Below are positions 53,836 to 61,497 of a stretch of 64,000 bases of DNA, piece after piece. A program made the position numbers and the translations under genes. The notes under the pieces are model-generated. The model was not told the DNA's origin, did no database searches, and saw nothing but the letters and a program-made list of their open reading frames with translations. The stretch is from Nitrospirales bacterium (GTDB lineage: Bacteria > Nitrospirota > Nitrospiria > Nitrospirales > UBA8639). The DNA is taken from positions 1 through 64,000 of the forward strand of contig BQIU01000002.1 of assembly GCA_021603905.1 (NCBI GenBank), in the 5' to 3' direction. The stretch's first letter is position 1. Every line of letters starts with the position of its first letter.

Positions 53836-54249
53836 ATGGCTATCACACTAAATCACACTATTGTACCTGCACATGATAAGAACGCATCAGCCCGTTTTTT
53901 TGCACAAGTTTTTGGATTACCGTATGACGGTCCAACCGGACACTTTGCTCCGGTGTACGTGAATGAGACGCTGACGCTAGATTTTGATGACGACGAGTCC
54001 TTTGATTCTCACCACTATGCATTCCACGTCAGCGACGAAAAGTTTGACGAAATTTTCAAGCGAATTAAAGAGTTACAAATCCCCTATGGAAGTGACCCTT
54101 GGAATACGGACAATCATCAATTGAATCACTGGAACGAGGGACGAGGCGTATATTTTCGTGATTTGGGTGGCCATTTACTCGAATTACTGACTCGAGTGCC
54201 AAAGTCCGAAAACCAAAGACGAAACACAATCCAAACGTTGTCAGAATGA
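53836..54249 (+). CDS. VOC-family (glyoxalase/dioxygenase fold) protein
   Basis: The 137-residue protein has two beta-alpha-beta-beta-beta units. The first has LNHTIVPAHDKNASARFFAQVFGL, and the second carries HHYAFHVSDEKFDEIFKRIKE and the terminal GRGVYFRDLGGHLLELLTR. Possible metal ligands are the N-terminal His, the central His-containing AFHV strand and the Glu in LLELLT. Family activities include glyoxalase, dioxygenase and resistance functions; which applies is unknown. Confidence 0.88.
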   Translation: MAITLNHTIVPAHDKNASARFFAQVFGLPYDGPTGHFAPVYVNETLTLDFDDDESFDSHHYAFHVSDEKFDEIFKRIKELQIPYGSDPWNTDNHQLNHWNEGRGVYFRDLGGHLLELLTRVPKSENQRRNTIQTLSE

Positions 54250-54268
54250 CCATGTTTGTTGTTCGGCC

Positions 54269-55009
54269 TTACCGAAGAACCTTTAAGCTGTTTCTTAGCT
54301 TTTGTGCATCGTGAGGCGCACAGGATTTCTGATCATTATCAAAGTAGCAGTAGATCGTCTTTCCTTCATCGGCCCATCGTTTGATTTTTTTCGCATAGCC
54401 TGACAGAGTGCGGCCGTCATAGGTGCCGGTATACGGCGTCGGGTGTGGTCCATGGAGCCGGAGATACACAAAATCGGTCGTCACAGTATCCGGAGAACGA
54501 TAGCCTTTATAATCATACACACACAATGCACAATTATGCTGAGCCAACAGGTCATACACTGCCTGGCACAGCCAACGTGGATCGCGGAATTCAAATGTGT
54601 AGCGATACTCAGGAGGCAGGGTATGCAAGAACATCTTAAGCCGCTGTTTATCGAAGCGCCAGTTGCCCGGCAACTGAAATAAAATAGGACCAAGTTTGTT
54701 TCCGAAAAAGTTTATTGAGTCAAATAAATGTCTCAATCCTTCTTTCGGGTCTTTGAGTTTTTTCATGTGGGTAATAAAACGACTAGCCTTACAGGAGAAG
54801 ATAAAGTTTTTTGGCGTTAGCGCACACCAGCGTTTGACCGTGTTCTTGTCTGGAAGATGGTAAAAACTATTATTGACTTCCACGGTATCAAATAGGTTCG
54901 CATAAAAAGGTAACACCTGGTCTTTCTTTAGATCATCTGGATAAAAATTTCCTATCCAATCGTCATAGGACCAGCCTGACGTTCCAATGTAGATTTTGCC
55001 TCGGCTCAT
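54269..55009 (-). CDS. DUF72 (YecE-like) protein
   Basis: The 246-residue TIM-barrel-like protein has DUF72 hallmarks: YIGTSGWSYDDWIGNFYPDDL, then LPFYANLFDTVEVNNSFYHLP, the SRFITHMKKLKDP segment, LGPILFQLPGNWRF, FEFRDPRWL and YLRLHGP followed by YTGTYDGRTL. Function in the family is unclear; some members are proposed phosphodiesterase-like or DNA-related enzymes. It is complete in length and lies 70 nt downstream of the HPF-cold-shock gene on the same strand, possibly one transcript. Confidence 0.93.
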   Translation of the reverse strand: MSRGKIYIGTSGWSYDDWIGNFYPDDLKKDQVLPFYANLFDTVEVNNSFYHLPDKNTVKRWCALTPKNFIFSCKASRFITHMKKLKDPKEGLRHLFDSINFFGNKLGPILFQLPGNWRFDKQRLKMFLHTLPPEYRYTFEFRDPRWLCQAVYDLLAQHNCALCVYDYKGYRSPDTVTTDFVYLRLHGPHPTPYTGTYDGRTLSGYAKKIKRWADEGKTIYCYFDNDQKSCAPHDAQKLRNSLKVLR

Positions 55010-55079
55010 GCTGTGTAATGTGCACAGATTATGAGAATGTTTTTCTTGGGACAGGCATATCGTGTCACATTGAAATGTT

Positions 55080-55655
55080 TCATGATTTCCCTACACGCAC
55101 TCCAGGTTTGTCAACCAACTGAATCGTGCTGGCCTGGAGGCCTTTATGACCTATTTCTTCGACAAATCGTACCCCAGTTCCAATTTCCAATCGATCGAAA
55201 TCCTCTTGCAGCACACTGTTTTTATGAAAATATATTTCGCTGCCTTCCGTATTCGTCAAAAACCCATAGCCTTCTTCTGGAAAGAGCTTGCTCACGAACC
55301 CCACCAGATCTTGTTCTGGGTGTGATTTGACATGTTGCCGTTGACGATCAACAAGTTTTTTTAACTGCCGTTTGGCTGCCTCAAATGCACTTCGGATAAT
55401 GGGTGGTAATTCCGAATACCGCCCCTCCCCAGGATTTCGAGTCACAACCAACTCATGGCCTGGCGGAACAGTCATGTCGATACGAACACGATAGGGATTC
55501 CCGGCATGTTCATGTTGCGCTTTTTCCAGGGCAATTCTACAACTGCTAAGATGCTGACAGACTTTTTCAAGAGACACAACCTTGTTTCGAAGCAATGTCT
55601 CTAATGCCTCCGTTTTCTCCACATTCCGATACGTGATCTCTAGCGGAATTTCCAT
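55080..55655 (-). CDS. HPF/RaiA-like domain fused to a cold-shock domain
   Basis: The 191-residue protein has an N-terminal ribosome-hibernation-factor-like domain (about 1-105, IPLEITYRNVEKTEALETLLRNKV, then YRVRIDMTVPPGHELVV). A cold-shock/S1-like beta-barrel follows (about 118-185, GFVSKLFPEEGYGFLTNTEGSEIYFHKNSV) with the RNP-like GYGFL and IYFHKNS motifs used for nucleic-acid binding. Hibernation factors silence ribosomes in stress, and the extra domain may bind RNA. It is shorter than long-form HPF, whose C-terminal domain dimerises ribosomes and is absent here. Confidence 0.88.
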   Translation of the reverse strand: MEIPLEITYRNVEKTEALETLLRNKVVSLEKVCQHLSSCRIALEKAQHEHAGNPYRVRIDMTVPPGHELVVTRNPGEGRYSELPPIIRSAFEAAKRQLKKLVDRQRQHVKSHPEQDLVGFVSKLFPEEGYGFLTNTEGSEIYFHKNSVLQEDFDRLEIGTGVRFVEEIGHKGLQASTIQLVDKPGVRVGKS

Positions 55656-55796
55656 TACCCCCTCCTTGACGATACATCGTTGTTTTTTGATTCTTATCCG
55701 GAAAGCGCAGGTTCAACGTTCACAGAACACTACGCAGTGAATGGGAGTCAATCATGGATTGCTCATCAAACTGCATCATGCAACTACAGCATTGAC

Positions 55797-56150
55797 CTAC
55801 TGAGGTGCCATTTCATGCGACACGGATCTTTCGAGAGGGAGGCCAGCAGCACCCCAGTCATCTTTCCCAGCTTCATAATCATAGACGTGCTGATAACCAA
55901 GCTGATTCATTTTCTCGGCCGCCTCTGGTGAGGCCGTGCATTCGGAGTTTTGACAATACACAACAACTTCCTCACCTTTATTCGAAACCATTTGTTGAAT
56001 GTGATCTTCAAAGCTTTCATTCATTGGAACATTCACAGCACCAGGAAGATGAAATTCTTTGTATGATTCAGGACTAAGTACCTCAACCACGGTCATCGAA
56101 TCATTTTGCAGCATTTTGTTATAGAGTTGTGCTCGTGAAATGGCTTGCAT
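55797..56150 (-). CDS. single-domain rhodanese-like protein
   Basis: The 117-residue rhodanese-fold protein has an active-site loop CQNSECTA (first Cys the likely persulfide carrier) in VVYCQNSECTASPEAAEKM. It also has the N-terminal VVEVLSPESYKEFHLPGAVNVP segment and terminal GKDDWGAAGLPLE. It may move sulfur or act as a thiol relay. A weak variant of the regulatory box lies about 63 nt upstream (56213-56230). Confidence 0.9.
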   Translation of the reverse strand: MQAISRAQLYNKMLQNDSMTVVEVLSPESYKEFHLPGAVNVPMNESFEDHIQQMVSNKGEEVVVYCQNSECTASPEAAEKMNQLGYQHVYDYEAGKDDWGAAGLPLERSVSHEMAPQ

Positions 56151-56212
56151 CTTTAATCCCTCCTTTTGGTATAAACATGCGAAAAAATCTTTGCCTCTAT
56201 ACGCGTGTTGTT

Positions 56213-56230
56213 TTCTATGCGTAACCTTAG
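56213..56230 (-). promoter_or_regulatory. weak AGGG-box variant, rhodanese gene
   Basis: Reverse-strand CTAAGGTT, six bases, AGAA: two changes from the consensus. It lies at the right distance and orientation but is too degenerate to claim alone. Confidence 0.25.
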
Positions 56231-56374
56231 AGTGATGATGTGTAAATCATACATGCCCACAGTTATCAGTTATACACAATCCAACGCCTGCTGAGGTCGT
56301 CCTTTTTCTGCCCGCGGTTCAAGTCGATCCATTTTTCGCGAACTGGCTAAATCGAATACGACGATTCAGTGTAT

Positions 56375-57553
56375 TCAATATCGGAAAATGGCCGCGGCGG
56401 TGCAGTCTTCGGGCATGTCCTCTTGACTCAACGCATAGATGCTGCCGCCCTTAGTTAAAGTATGAATCGCTGAAAAATCCAGCAATTCTTGACTTTCAGC
56501 TTCTTTGTTCTGAGAAATCTCTACCGTATTATGAACGAGGTCCACAACACCCCACTCTTCCGCGGATGCTATAACAAATAGGACATCGAGCCGTCCATGC
56601 ACAGCCGCAAGCGCAATATCCGATATCTGATTGGAGGTTTGTCCCGTGCCAACCAGATCCTGATATCGAGCTTTGGCAGCAATAATGGCTTGCTCAAACA
56701 GAGGGTGAACGAGAGGCCAGGCTTGTTCCTGAATCTCATCCGGAGAAAGTTCTTCAGCATTTTTTGTTATGCCTTCTTTCATGAGATGGGGATAACGGTT
56801 GATCTCGTGAAAAAGATAGTGGTAATGGTCGACAGCCGCAAGGAGCAACGGAGCATGTTGATCTTTCAGGACTTCAAAAACGCCGGCTTCCACCTGCTGA
56901 AAATATTGAACAATTCGTTCTGTTGTGTCATTATCGCCAGCTCCCTGTCCATGAAACATGGCCGCACGTCGATTGTCTGCGTTCGGAGCACCTGTATGAA
57001 ATTGTAATTGTTCTTCATGGTCTTCATTTGGCAAAGTCTGCTTCAGATTATGAGGGATTCCTTCAAGAACTAACTCCCGCACGCTATAACGACTACATTC
57101 GTAGAGATGTCGCGTCTGTTGGCTCAAGGCTAATACATAAAACAAGCCATCGCCGCTCAAGAGGGGGAGAAGCGGTTTACAATAAAATCGTTCTCCGACA
57201 GACACTCTCTCTTCAAACGATAATGGAAGACAATAGAATTGGAATGCTGTATCCGATAAGAATAACGCCAAGCCAGCGTGTTGATGTTCCCAAAATTCCT
57301 GGTCCTGTACCAGCTTACGCCCGGGTTCAAGTAGCGCCGCTGCTTCTGGTTTTCGAAGACCACGACTCCTTAATTGACTTTCAGCATCACGAAGAAGATT
57401 TTGTAAACGAATAGGATTTTGTTCAGTGTCTGGTCCGACTTGATGAGTGGGGAGATAAATCGTGATACAGAAACCTTCCTGGGCTTCCAGGATCGCCTGA
57501 ATCGTGGTTCGAGAAATAATCAACTCGGTTTTTTGAACTGTTTTCTGATCCAT
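56375..57553 (-). CDS. baeRF-family (archaeo-eukaryotic release-factor-like) protein
   Basis: The 392-residue protein begins QAILEAQEGFCITIYLPTHQVGPD and contains RLQNLLRDAESQL, then LALFLSDTAFQFYCLPLSFEERVSVGERFYCKPLLPLLSGDGLFYVLALSQQTRHLYECSRYSV. Later HYHYLFHEINRYPHLMKEGI and FEQAIIAAKARYQDL occur. These match bacterial proteins related to eRF1/aRF1 domains (baeRF, probably type 7). Their role is unproven; proposals include ribosome-linked stress functions. It is single-copy here, with no box upstream. Confidence 0.8.
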   Translation of the reverse strand: MDQKTVQKTELIISRTTIQAILEAQEGFCITIYLPTHQVGPDTEQNPIRLQNLLRDAESQLRSRGLRKPEAAALLEPGRKLVQDQEFWEHQHAGLALFLSDTAFQFYCLPLSFEERVSVGERFYCKPLLPLLSGDGLFYVLALSQQTRHLYECSRYSVRELVLEGIPHNLKQTLPNEDHEEQLQFHTGAPNADNRRAAMFHGQGAGDNDTTERIVQYFQQVEAGVFEVLKDQHAPLLLAAVDHYHYLFHEINRYPHLMKEGITKNAEELSPDEIQEQAWPLVHPLFEQAIIAAKARYQDLVGTGQTSNQISDIALAAVHGRLDVLFVIASAEEWGVVDLVHNTVEISQNKEAESQELLDFSAIHTLTKGGSIYALSQEDMPEDCTAAAIFRY

Positions 57554-57686
57554 GAATTATCCTTTCTTCTCAATCGTCGCTTATGGAAACATGCAGCGAA
57601 CAGTGTCCGAGAGGACTTGTCGAATGATCATGAGCAATTAGCCGCATGTTGGCCGGTCGTACCAACTTAAGAATTGAACTGTTGGT

Positions 57687-58268
57687 TCAATGTGCTTCAC
57701 CTTGTCTGTTTGTGAACTCGGCAAGCGCCGTTGGTATTTCGTTAACTCGAACGATTTGTTCGACATGGTCAAAAAAGACGGCATGTCTTGGCATTGAGGG
57801 TTTTGGAGCTTCATCTGGATCTTGGGCCAAGGTGATGCCATGATGTTCGTTGATTGCATTTAACCCGGCTGTGCCATCTTTTCCTCCTCCAGTCATAACC
57901 AGTCCAATGACTCGATGACGATAGTGCCTGGCTGCACTTATAAATAGTGCGTCTATTGAGGGCCTTGTAAAATGCTGCTTCGGTCCGTGGTCAAGTCTCA
58001 AAATATGCTGTGTGTCTAATAAGAGATGATGATCACGTGGAGCAAGATGAATTCGATCGTTTTGGAAGGACATGTTATCTGTGGCCTCAATTATTTCTAA
58101 GGAAGTATGGCGACCGAGCACCGTGGCCAAGTTCACGCTCGCGAATGGATGACGATGAAGAACAACCGCAATCGCTGCTTCCAATGGAGCGTGGAGTTGA
58201 CTAAATAAATAAGTAAGGGTCTCAACGCCACCCGCAGATGCGCCAATCACAATAATATCCCGTTTCAT
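57687..58268 (-). CDS. stand-alone CheB methylesterase domain
   Basis: The 193-residue CheB catalytic domain has no receiver. The putative catalytic triad is Ser10 in IGASAGG, a His in HRHP, and the Asp in TGGGKDGT (one residue variation from the usual GxGxDGT). MPRHAVFFDHVEQIV is typical of the family C-terminus. No methyl-accepting protein is encoded nearby, so it may act on a non-chemotaxis target. It is separate from the CheB domain of the fusion at 41925. A possible two-mismatch box lies near 58349-58366. Confidence 0.9.
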   Translation of the reverse strand: MKRDIIVIGASAGGVETLTYLFSQLHAPLEAAIAVVLHRHPFASVNLATVLGRHTSLEIIEATDNMSFQNDRIHLAPRDHHLLLDTQHILRLDHGPKQHFTRPSIDALFISAARHYRHRVIGLVMTGGGKDGTAGLNAINEHHGITLAQDPDEAPKPSMPRHAVFFDHVEQIVRVNEIPTALAEFTNRQGEAH

Positions 58269-58367
58269 CGCTCACCTTCCAGACGGCATGTGTTGGGGGC
58301 CTCCCTACACAAGAATGATGATGTGTCGGGAATTTACCTCAGTGTTGTACACATCATTTACCTTGAG

Positions 58368-58547
58368 TCATGTCAGTTTTTTTACCGCTATGACACCAAT
58401 CAGTAATAAGACGGCGCAAATCGCTAGAAAGATATAAAACAAGACTTCCGCAATATCTGCTGCGCCCGCGGCAACGCCCGAGAAGCCAAACACCGCAGCA
58501 ATGACTGCGATCACAAAGAAAATAGCAGCCCATTTTAGGAATAACAT
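58368..58547 (-). CDS. DUF1328-type small membrane protein
   Basis: The 59-residue protein has two transmembrane helices: MLFLKWAAIFFVIAVIAAVFGF followed by Gly/Ala-rich SGVAAGAADIAEVLFYIFLAICAVLLLIG. That is the DUF1328 (YtjA-like) family, often induced by stress. The ATG at 58545-58547 is chosen (AAGGAG 5 nt upstream); the frame is open 20 codons further without a binding site. Confidence 0.9.
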   Translation of the reverse strand: MLFLKWAAIFFVIAVIAAVFGFSGVAAGAADIAEVLFYIFLAICAVLLLIGVIAVKKLT

Positions 58548-58584
58548 GTGCACTCCTTTAATTTGTGGAAAACAGAAAAAGTAA

Positions 58585-58971
58585 TCAAAATATATACCGA
58601 AGTGCAATAATCGTGATCAGACCGATCACCATGATCCAGAAAAATGTTTCGACGACCACAATCGCACCGATTTCTTGATCGTCGGTCATCGAAGTATTTG
58701 GTCGAGTTCGCAACGCAGGCGGAGGAGGAGCGGCTGCGATTAATAGAATGGCAAAAATGAGTCCGACGATAAAAAATGGCATCCAATATGCTCCTCCAAT
58801 CGTTGGCCCAATTGGCATAACCCATGCGCCACCCGCCCACGTTAAAAGAAATAACACTAAAAAAAACAACGGAAAACTTGCCCACGGCCCACGCCTACCC
58901 AAGACTAATGAGAAAAACACGGTTAATATCAACGTGATGCTCAAGGCGATAAGAATATCTACCGCAATCAT
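58585..58971 (-). CDS. small multi-pass membrane protein, hypothetical
   Basis: The 128-residue protein has about four hydrophobic helices (residues 3-24, 31-50, 60-80 and 105-125) with a Pro/Arg-rich cytosolic loop APPPPALRTRP before the last helix. I do not recognise a named family. AAGGGAGGTGTC precedes the ATG. It is next to the DUF1328 gene on the same strand (37 nt), probably one operon. Confidence 0.8.
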   Translation of the reverse strand: MIAVDILIALSITLILTVFFSLVLGRRGPWASFPLFFLVLFLLTWAGGAWVMPIGPTIGGAYWMPFFIVGLIFAILLIAAAPPPPALRTRPNTSMTDDQEIGAIVVVETFFWIMVIGLITIIALRYIF

Positions 58972-59061
58972 GATGACACCTCCCTTCTGGTAGCAACAAT
59001 TTCCGTTGTGACATTGTCAATTACGCATTGACTCCGGTCTTTGGTCTACGCTTGTTTCGTG

Positions 59062-60093
59062 TCATTTCAGATCATCCGCCGTTGAAAGTGATGGTTCAGC
59101 AAGAGTGAGTAGACGACGTGCCTCTCTCACCATTTGACAGGCATACCCCCATTCATTGTCATACCAACTCATGATTTTTACGAGATCACCATCGATAACC
59201 TTTGTGAGTTCCAAATCAATGATAGTCGCATAGGGTTCTCGAATAATGTCAGAAGACACAATGGGATCTTTTGTCACACTCAGAATTCCTTGATAACGAT
59301 CACTGCACGCTTCATCTTTAAAAATGTTATTGACTTCCTCAACAGTTGTGGATCGCTCTGTTACGCTGACGATATCAGCGAGCGATCCTGCGGGGATGGG
59401 TGTTCGTATGGCCAAACCATCAAATTTATCCTGATATTGAGGTAATACGTGGGTTGTAGCTTTTGCTGCCCCTGTCGACGAAGGGACGCAGTTTTCTGCA
59501 CCCGCACGACCTCGTCGGAGCTTTTTGTTCGGAGCATCAACCAACGATTGTGTAGCAGTATAGGCGTGGATTGTCGTCAGTGCGGCTTTTTTCAGTCCAA
59601 GATGTCGTCCCAGAATTTCGATTATTGGCGTGATGCAATTGGTCGTGCAACTCGCACAGGAGATGATCGCGTCTTTTTCATCGGGCCGATTGACGCCATG
59701 AACGACCATTGGAATGCTTTCCTCTTGGATTGGTGCCGATATGATCACCCTCTTAGCTCCAGCATGTAGGTGTGATTCGAGCTGTTCCTTCTGGTTAAAG
59801 ATCCCCGTACATTCAAATACAAGATCCACTCCGAGCTTCCTCCAGGGTAGCTTGTTGGGTTCTTTCTCGCTCAAGCAAGCGTAGGATAATCCATCGATAA
59901 TTAAACGATTCTTTTCAGCGATAATCGGTTTTTCATATCGACCGTACACGGTGTCATATTGCAGAAGGTAGCCAAGCTCTTCTGGTGCAGCCAGATCATT
60001 GATGGCCACAAGTTCCAATGTTGGATCATCAAGTATTAACTTACACGTCGCTCGTCCGATTCGTCCTAATCCATTAATCGCGACTTTCGCCAT
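59062..60093 (-). CDS. gap: glyceraldehyde-3-phosphate dehydrogenase
   Basis: The 343-residue enzyme has the NAD site AINGLGRIGRATCKLI, the catalytic Cys in SCASCTTNCITPI, the substrate-binding TTIHAYTATQSLVDAP, RRGRAGAENCVPSSTGAAKA and the C-terminal SWYDNEWGYACQM. It interconverts glyceraldehyde 3-phosphate and 1,3-bisphosphoglycerate. Positioning under a regulatory box rather than next to pgk suggests an accessory, stress-linked copy. It may prefer gluconeogenic or NADPH-linked flow, but cofactor preference cannot be read safely. Confidence 0.95.
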   Translation of the reverse strand: MAKVAINGLGRIGRATCKLILDDPTLELVAINDLAAPEELGYLLQYDTVYGRYEKPIIAEKNRLIIDGLSYACLSEKEPNKLPWRKLGVDLVFECTGIFNQKEQLESHLHAGAKRVIISAPIQEESIPMVVHGVNRPDEKDAIISCASCTTNCITPIIEILGRHLGLKKAALTTIHAYTATQSLVDAPNKKLRRGRAGAENCVPSSTGAAKATTHVLPQYQDKFDGLAIRTPIPAGSLADIVSVTERSTTVEEVNNIFKDEACSDRYQGILSVTKDPIVSSDIIREPYATIIDLELTKVIDGDLVKIMSWYDNEWGYACQMVREARRLLTLAEPSLSTADDLK

Positions 60094-60159
60094 AGTCCCA
60101 GCTCCTAGAAAGACATGAATACTGACCGCTCATTTGTAGCGTAAACAATGACGTGTTCA

Positions 60160-60177
60160 TACTGGAAATAACCCTTG
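60160..60177 (-). promoter_or_regulatory. AGGGTT-N6-AGTW box, gap
   Basis: Reverse-strand CAAGGGTT, six bases, AGTA: an exact match. The -10-like TACAAA at 60133-60138 lies exactly 37 nt after the first A. The gap start is about 67 nt downstream. Confidence 0.78.
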
Positions 60178-60298
60178 AATCATGATGAGGCGCAACAGGA
60201 GCTATGGGAAAAAGGGGTCGTATTCAATGCGGGGCATGTCACGTCGGCAATTCTTGGATGGCACAGAAAAAATACGTGAGAATTTCCAAATGTTATCT

Positions 60299-60316
60299 CA
60301 AGGGTTTCTAGCAGTT
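60299..60316 (+). promoter_or_regulatory. AGGGTT-N6-AGTW box, OB-like pair
   Basis: CAAGGGTT, six bases, AGTT: an exact match. The -10-like TATATT (60337) or TATTAA (60339) lies 36-38 nt after the first A. The gene start at 60456 is about 140 nt downstream. Confidence 0.75.
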
Positions 60317-60455
60317 GGCATCCTGAGGCTCACATGTATATTAAACACATCACAATTGCCGTCGTCCTGACGTATGCATTCTTTTTAGGAAATCAGAACG
60401 CATATGATTCGGGAAGCCAATTAATTATGTGTGAAAATTTAAAGGAGGTACTCAT

Positions 60456-60797
60456 ATGAAAAACGTCAGTGAACAATATGGTGGAGTGATTGTACGAGCA
60501 CTTATTGTAAGCCTGCTTCTAGCCCCGGTCTCGTTCAGCAGCATCATAGCGAGTGCGGAGACAGAGAGTGATATCAGCTCACTAGCCGCAGGTACGATTA
60601 CAGGAGAAATTCTTGAAATCGAAGAGAATACCTTAGTCATCAAAAAGCCAAACGGTGAAGAAGTTCGAGTGCGGATGCCGGGACGTACAGAGGAAGCTGC
60701 AAAGGATTTTGAGGTAGGGGAGAATGTTGAAGTCTACGTCACACCAGAAGGAACGACCACATCGGTGCATGAATTAACCGATGGCTTTATTCGTTGA
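60456..60797 (+). CDS. small exported OB-like-domain protein
   Basis: The 113-residue protein has a signal peptide (about residues 1-33) and one copy of the beta-rich domain of about 60 residues also found three times in the protein at 11603. The pattern is GTITGEILEIEENTLVI, then GEEVRVRM, T, FEVGENVEVYVTP. AAAGGAGG lies before the ATG. It appears to be the first gene of a pair with 60882. Function unknown. Confidence 0.7.
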   Translation: MKNVSEQYGGVIVRALIVSLLLAPVSFSSIIASAETESDISSLAAGTITGEILEIEENTLVIKKPNGEEVRVRMPGRTEEAAKDFEVGENVEVYVTPEGTTTSVHELTDGFIR

Positions 60798-60881
60798 AAT
60801 TGCACGTTTTTAGAACGCGTATCTTGGTCATGGTCACGCTCTTTCGTTAACCCAATACGTGAAAACAGGAGGAAGGTTTTT

Positions 60882-61418
60882 ATGAAAAACTACATAATTT
60901 TTGTCACGACCGTCTCAATGGGACTCATGATGGGATCTCCAGCCATAGCTGGTTCTTCGGACCGAAGTGATTATAGCCGAGGAGCGGAATGGGATCCGGA
61001 CCGGGCCATTTCTCAAAATCTCCCATCACCTCGGTACCGGAGTTTTGATGATCATAATCGTTACTGGGAGTCTCGGCAGAGGGAAGAGTACACTGGTCCT
61101 TATTATGATGAACGTGATGATCAGAACGGTTATGAACGCAACCAACAGCAATATGACCGGTATTATAGTGATCGGAACCGGACAAGACAGAATCATATGG
61201 CACACACGGTAATGGGCACACTTCTACGACGGCAAGAAAATGAGTATTTGTTAAATACTGTCGATGGTAATCGTATACGTTTACGTGTGGATGATAGGAC
61301 CTTACTTGATGCAGGCATTGAAAGGGGAGATCGGGTGATTGCGAAAATGAAAGCCAATGGCCATGCCATCGCCCTCCGAAAAGACCGGGGTCGAAAGGGA
61401 GGACCGTATACGCGCTAA
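60882..61418 (+). CDS. exported protein with Tyr/Arg-rich segment and OB-like domain
   Basis: The 178-residue protein has a signal peptide (about 1-24, ending PAIAGS), then a disordered region rich in Tyr, Arg, Asp and Asn (about 25-107). The same OB-like pattern follows in its C-terminal 60 residues (MGTLLRRQENEYLLNTVDG, then RIRLRVD, T, IERGDRVIAKM). The middle segment recalls the Tyr/Asp-rich linkers of the BON proteins at 32157 and 33612, a shared style that may reflect envelope localisation. An AACAGGAGG site lies upstream. Confidence 0.68.
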   Translation: MKNYIIFVTTVSMGLMMGSPAIAGSSDRSDYSRGAEWDPDRAISQNLPSPRYRSFDDHNRYWESRQREEYTGPYYDERDDQNGYERNQQQYDRYYSDRNRTRQNHMAHTVMGTLLRRQENEYLLNTVDGNRIRLRVDDRTLLDAGIERGDRVIAKMKANGHAIALRKDRGRKGGPYTR

Positions 61419-61497
61419 TGCTATACGTGCTTGAGGTCGATACGGCTCGATGTAAGTCCTAGAGGCGGCTCACCGCATGCTTGTCAATGCTGGCCAC

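Larger units (their letters stand above)
60094..60455. other. divergent region, gap and OB-like genes
   Basis: Its 362 bp hold two exact boxes in opposite orientation (60160-60177 facing gap, 60299-60316 facing the OB-like gene). A 41-codon frame at 60334-60459 starts before the predicted transcript start and is not accepted. Confidence 0.55.

Noticed and set aside
56318-56334. tRNA T-loop-like GGTTCAAGTC
   Set aside because: The flanking bases do not form a T-arm stem and no acceptor, anticodon or D-arm is found.
60334-60459. 41-codon frame with a signal-like N-terminus overlapping the next start
   Set aside because: The predicted -10 of the 60301 box overlaps its start codon, so the transcript would begin inside the frame. 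It has only a weak binding site.
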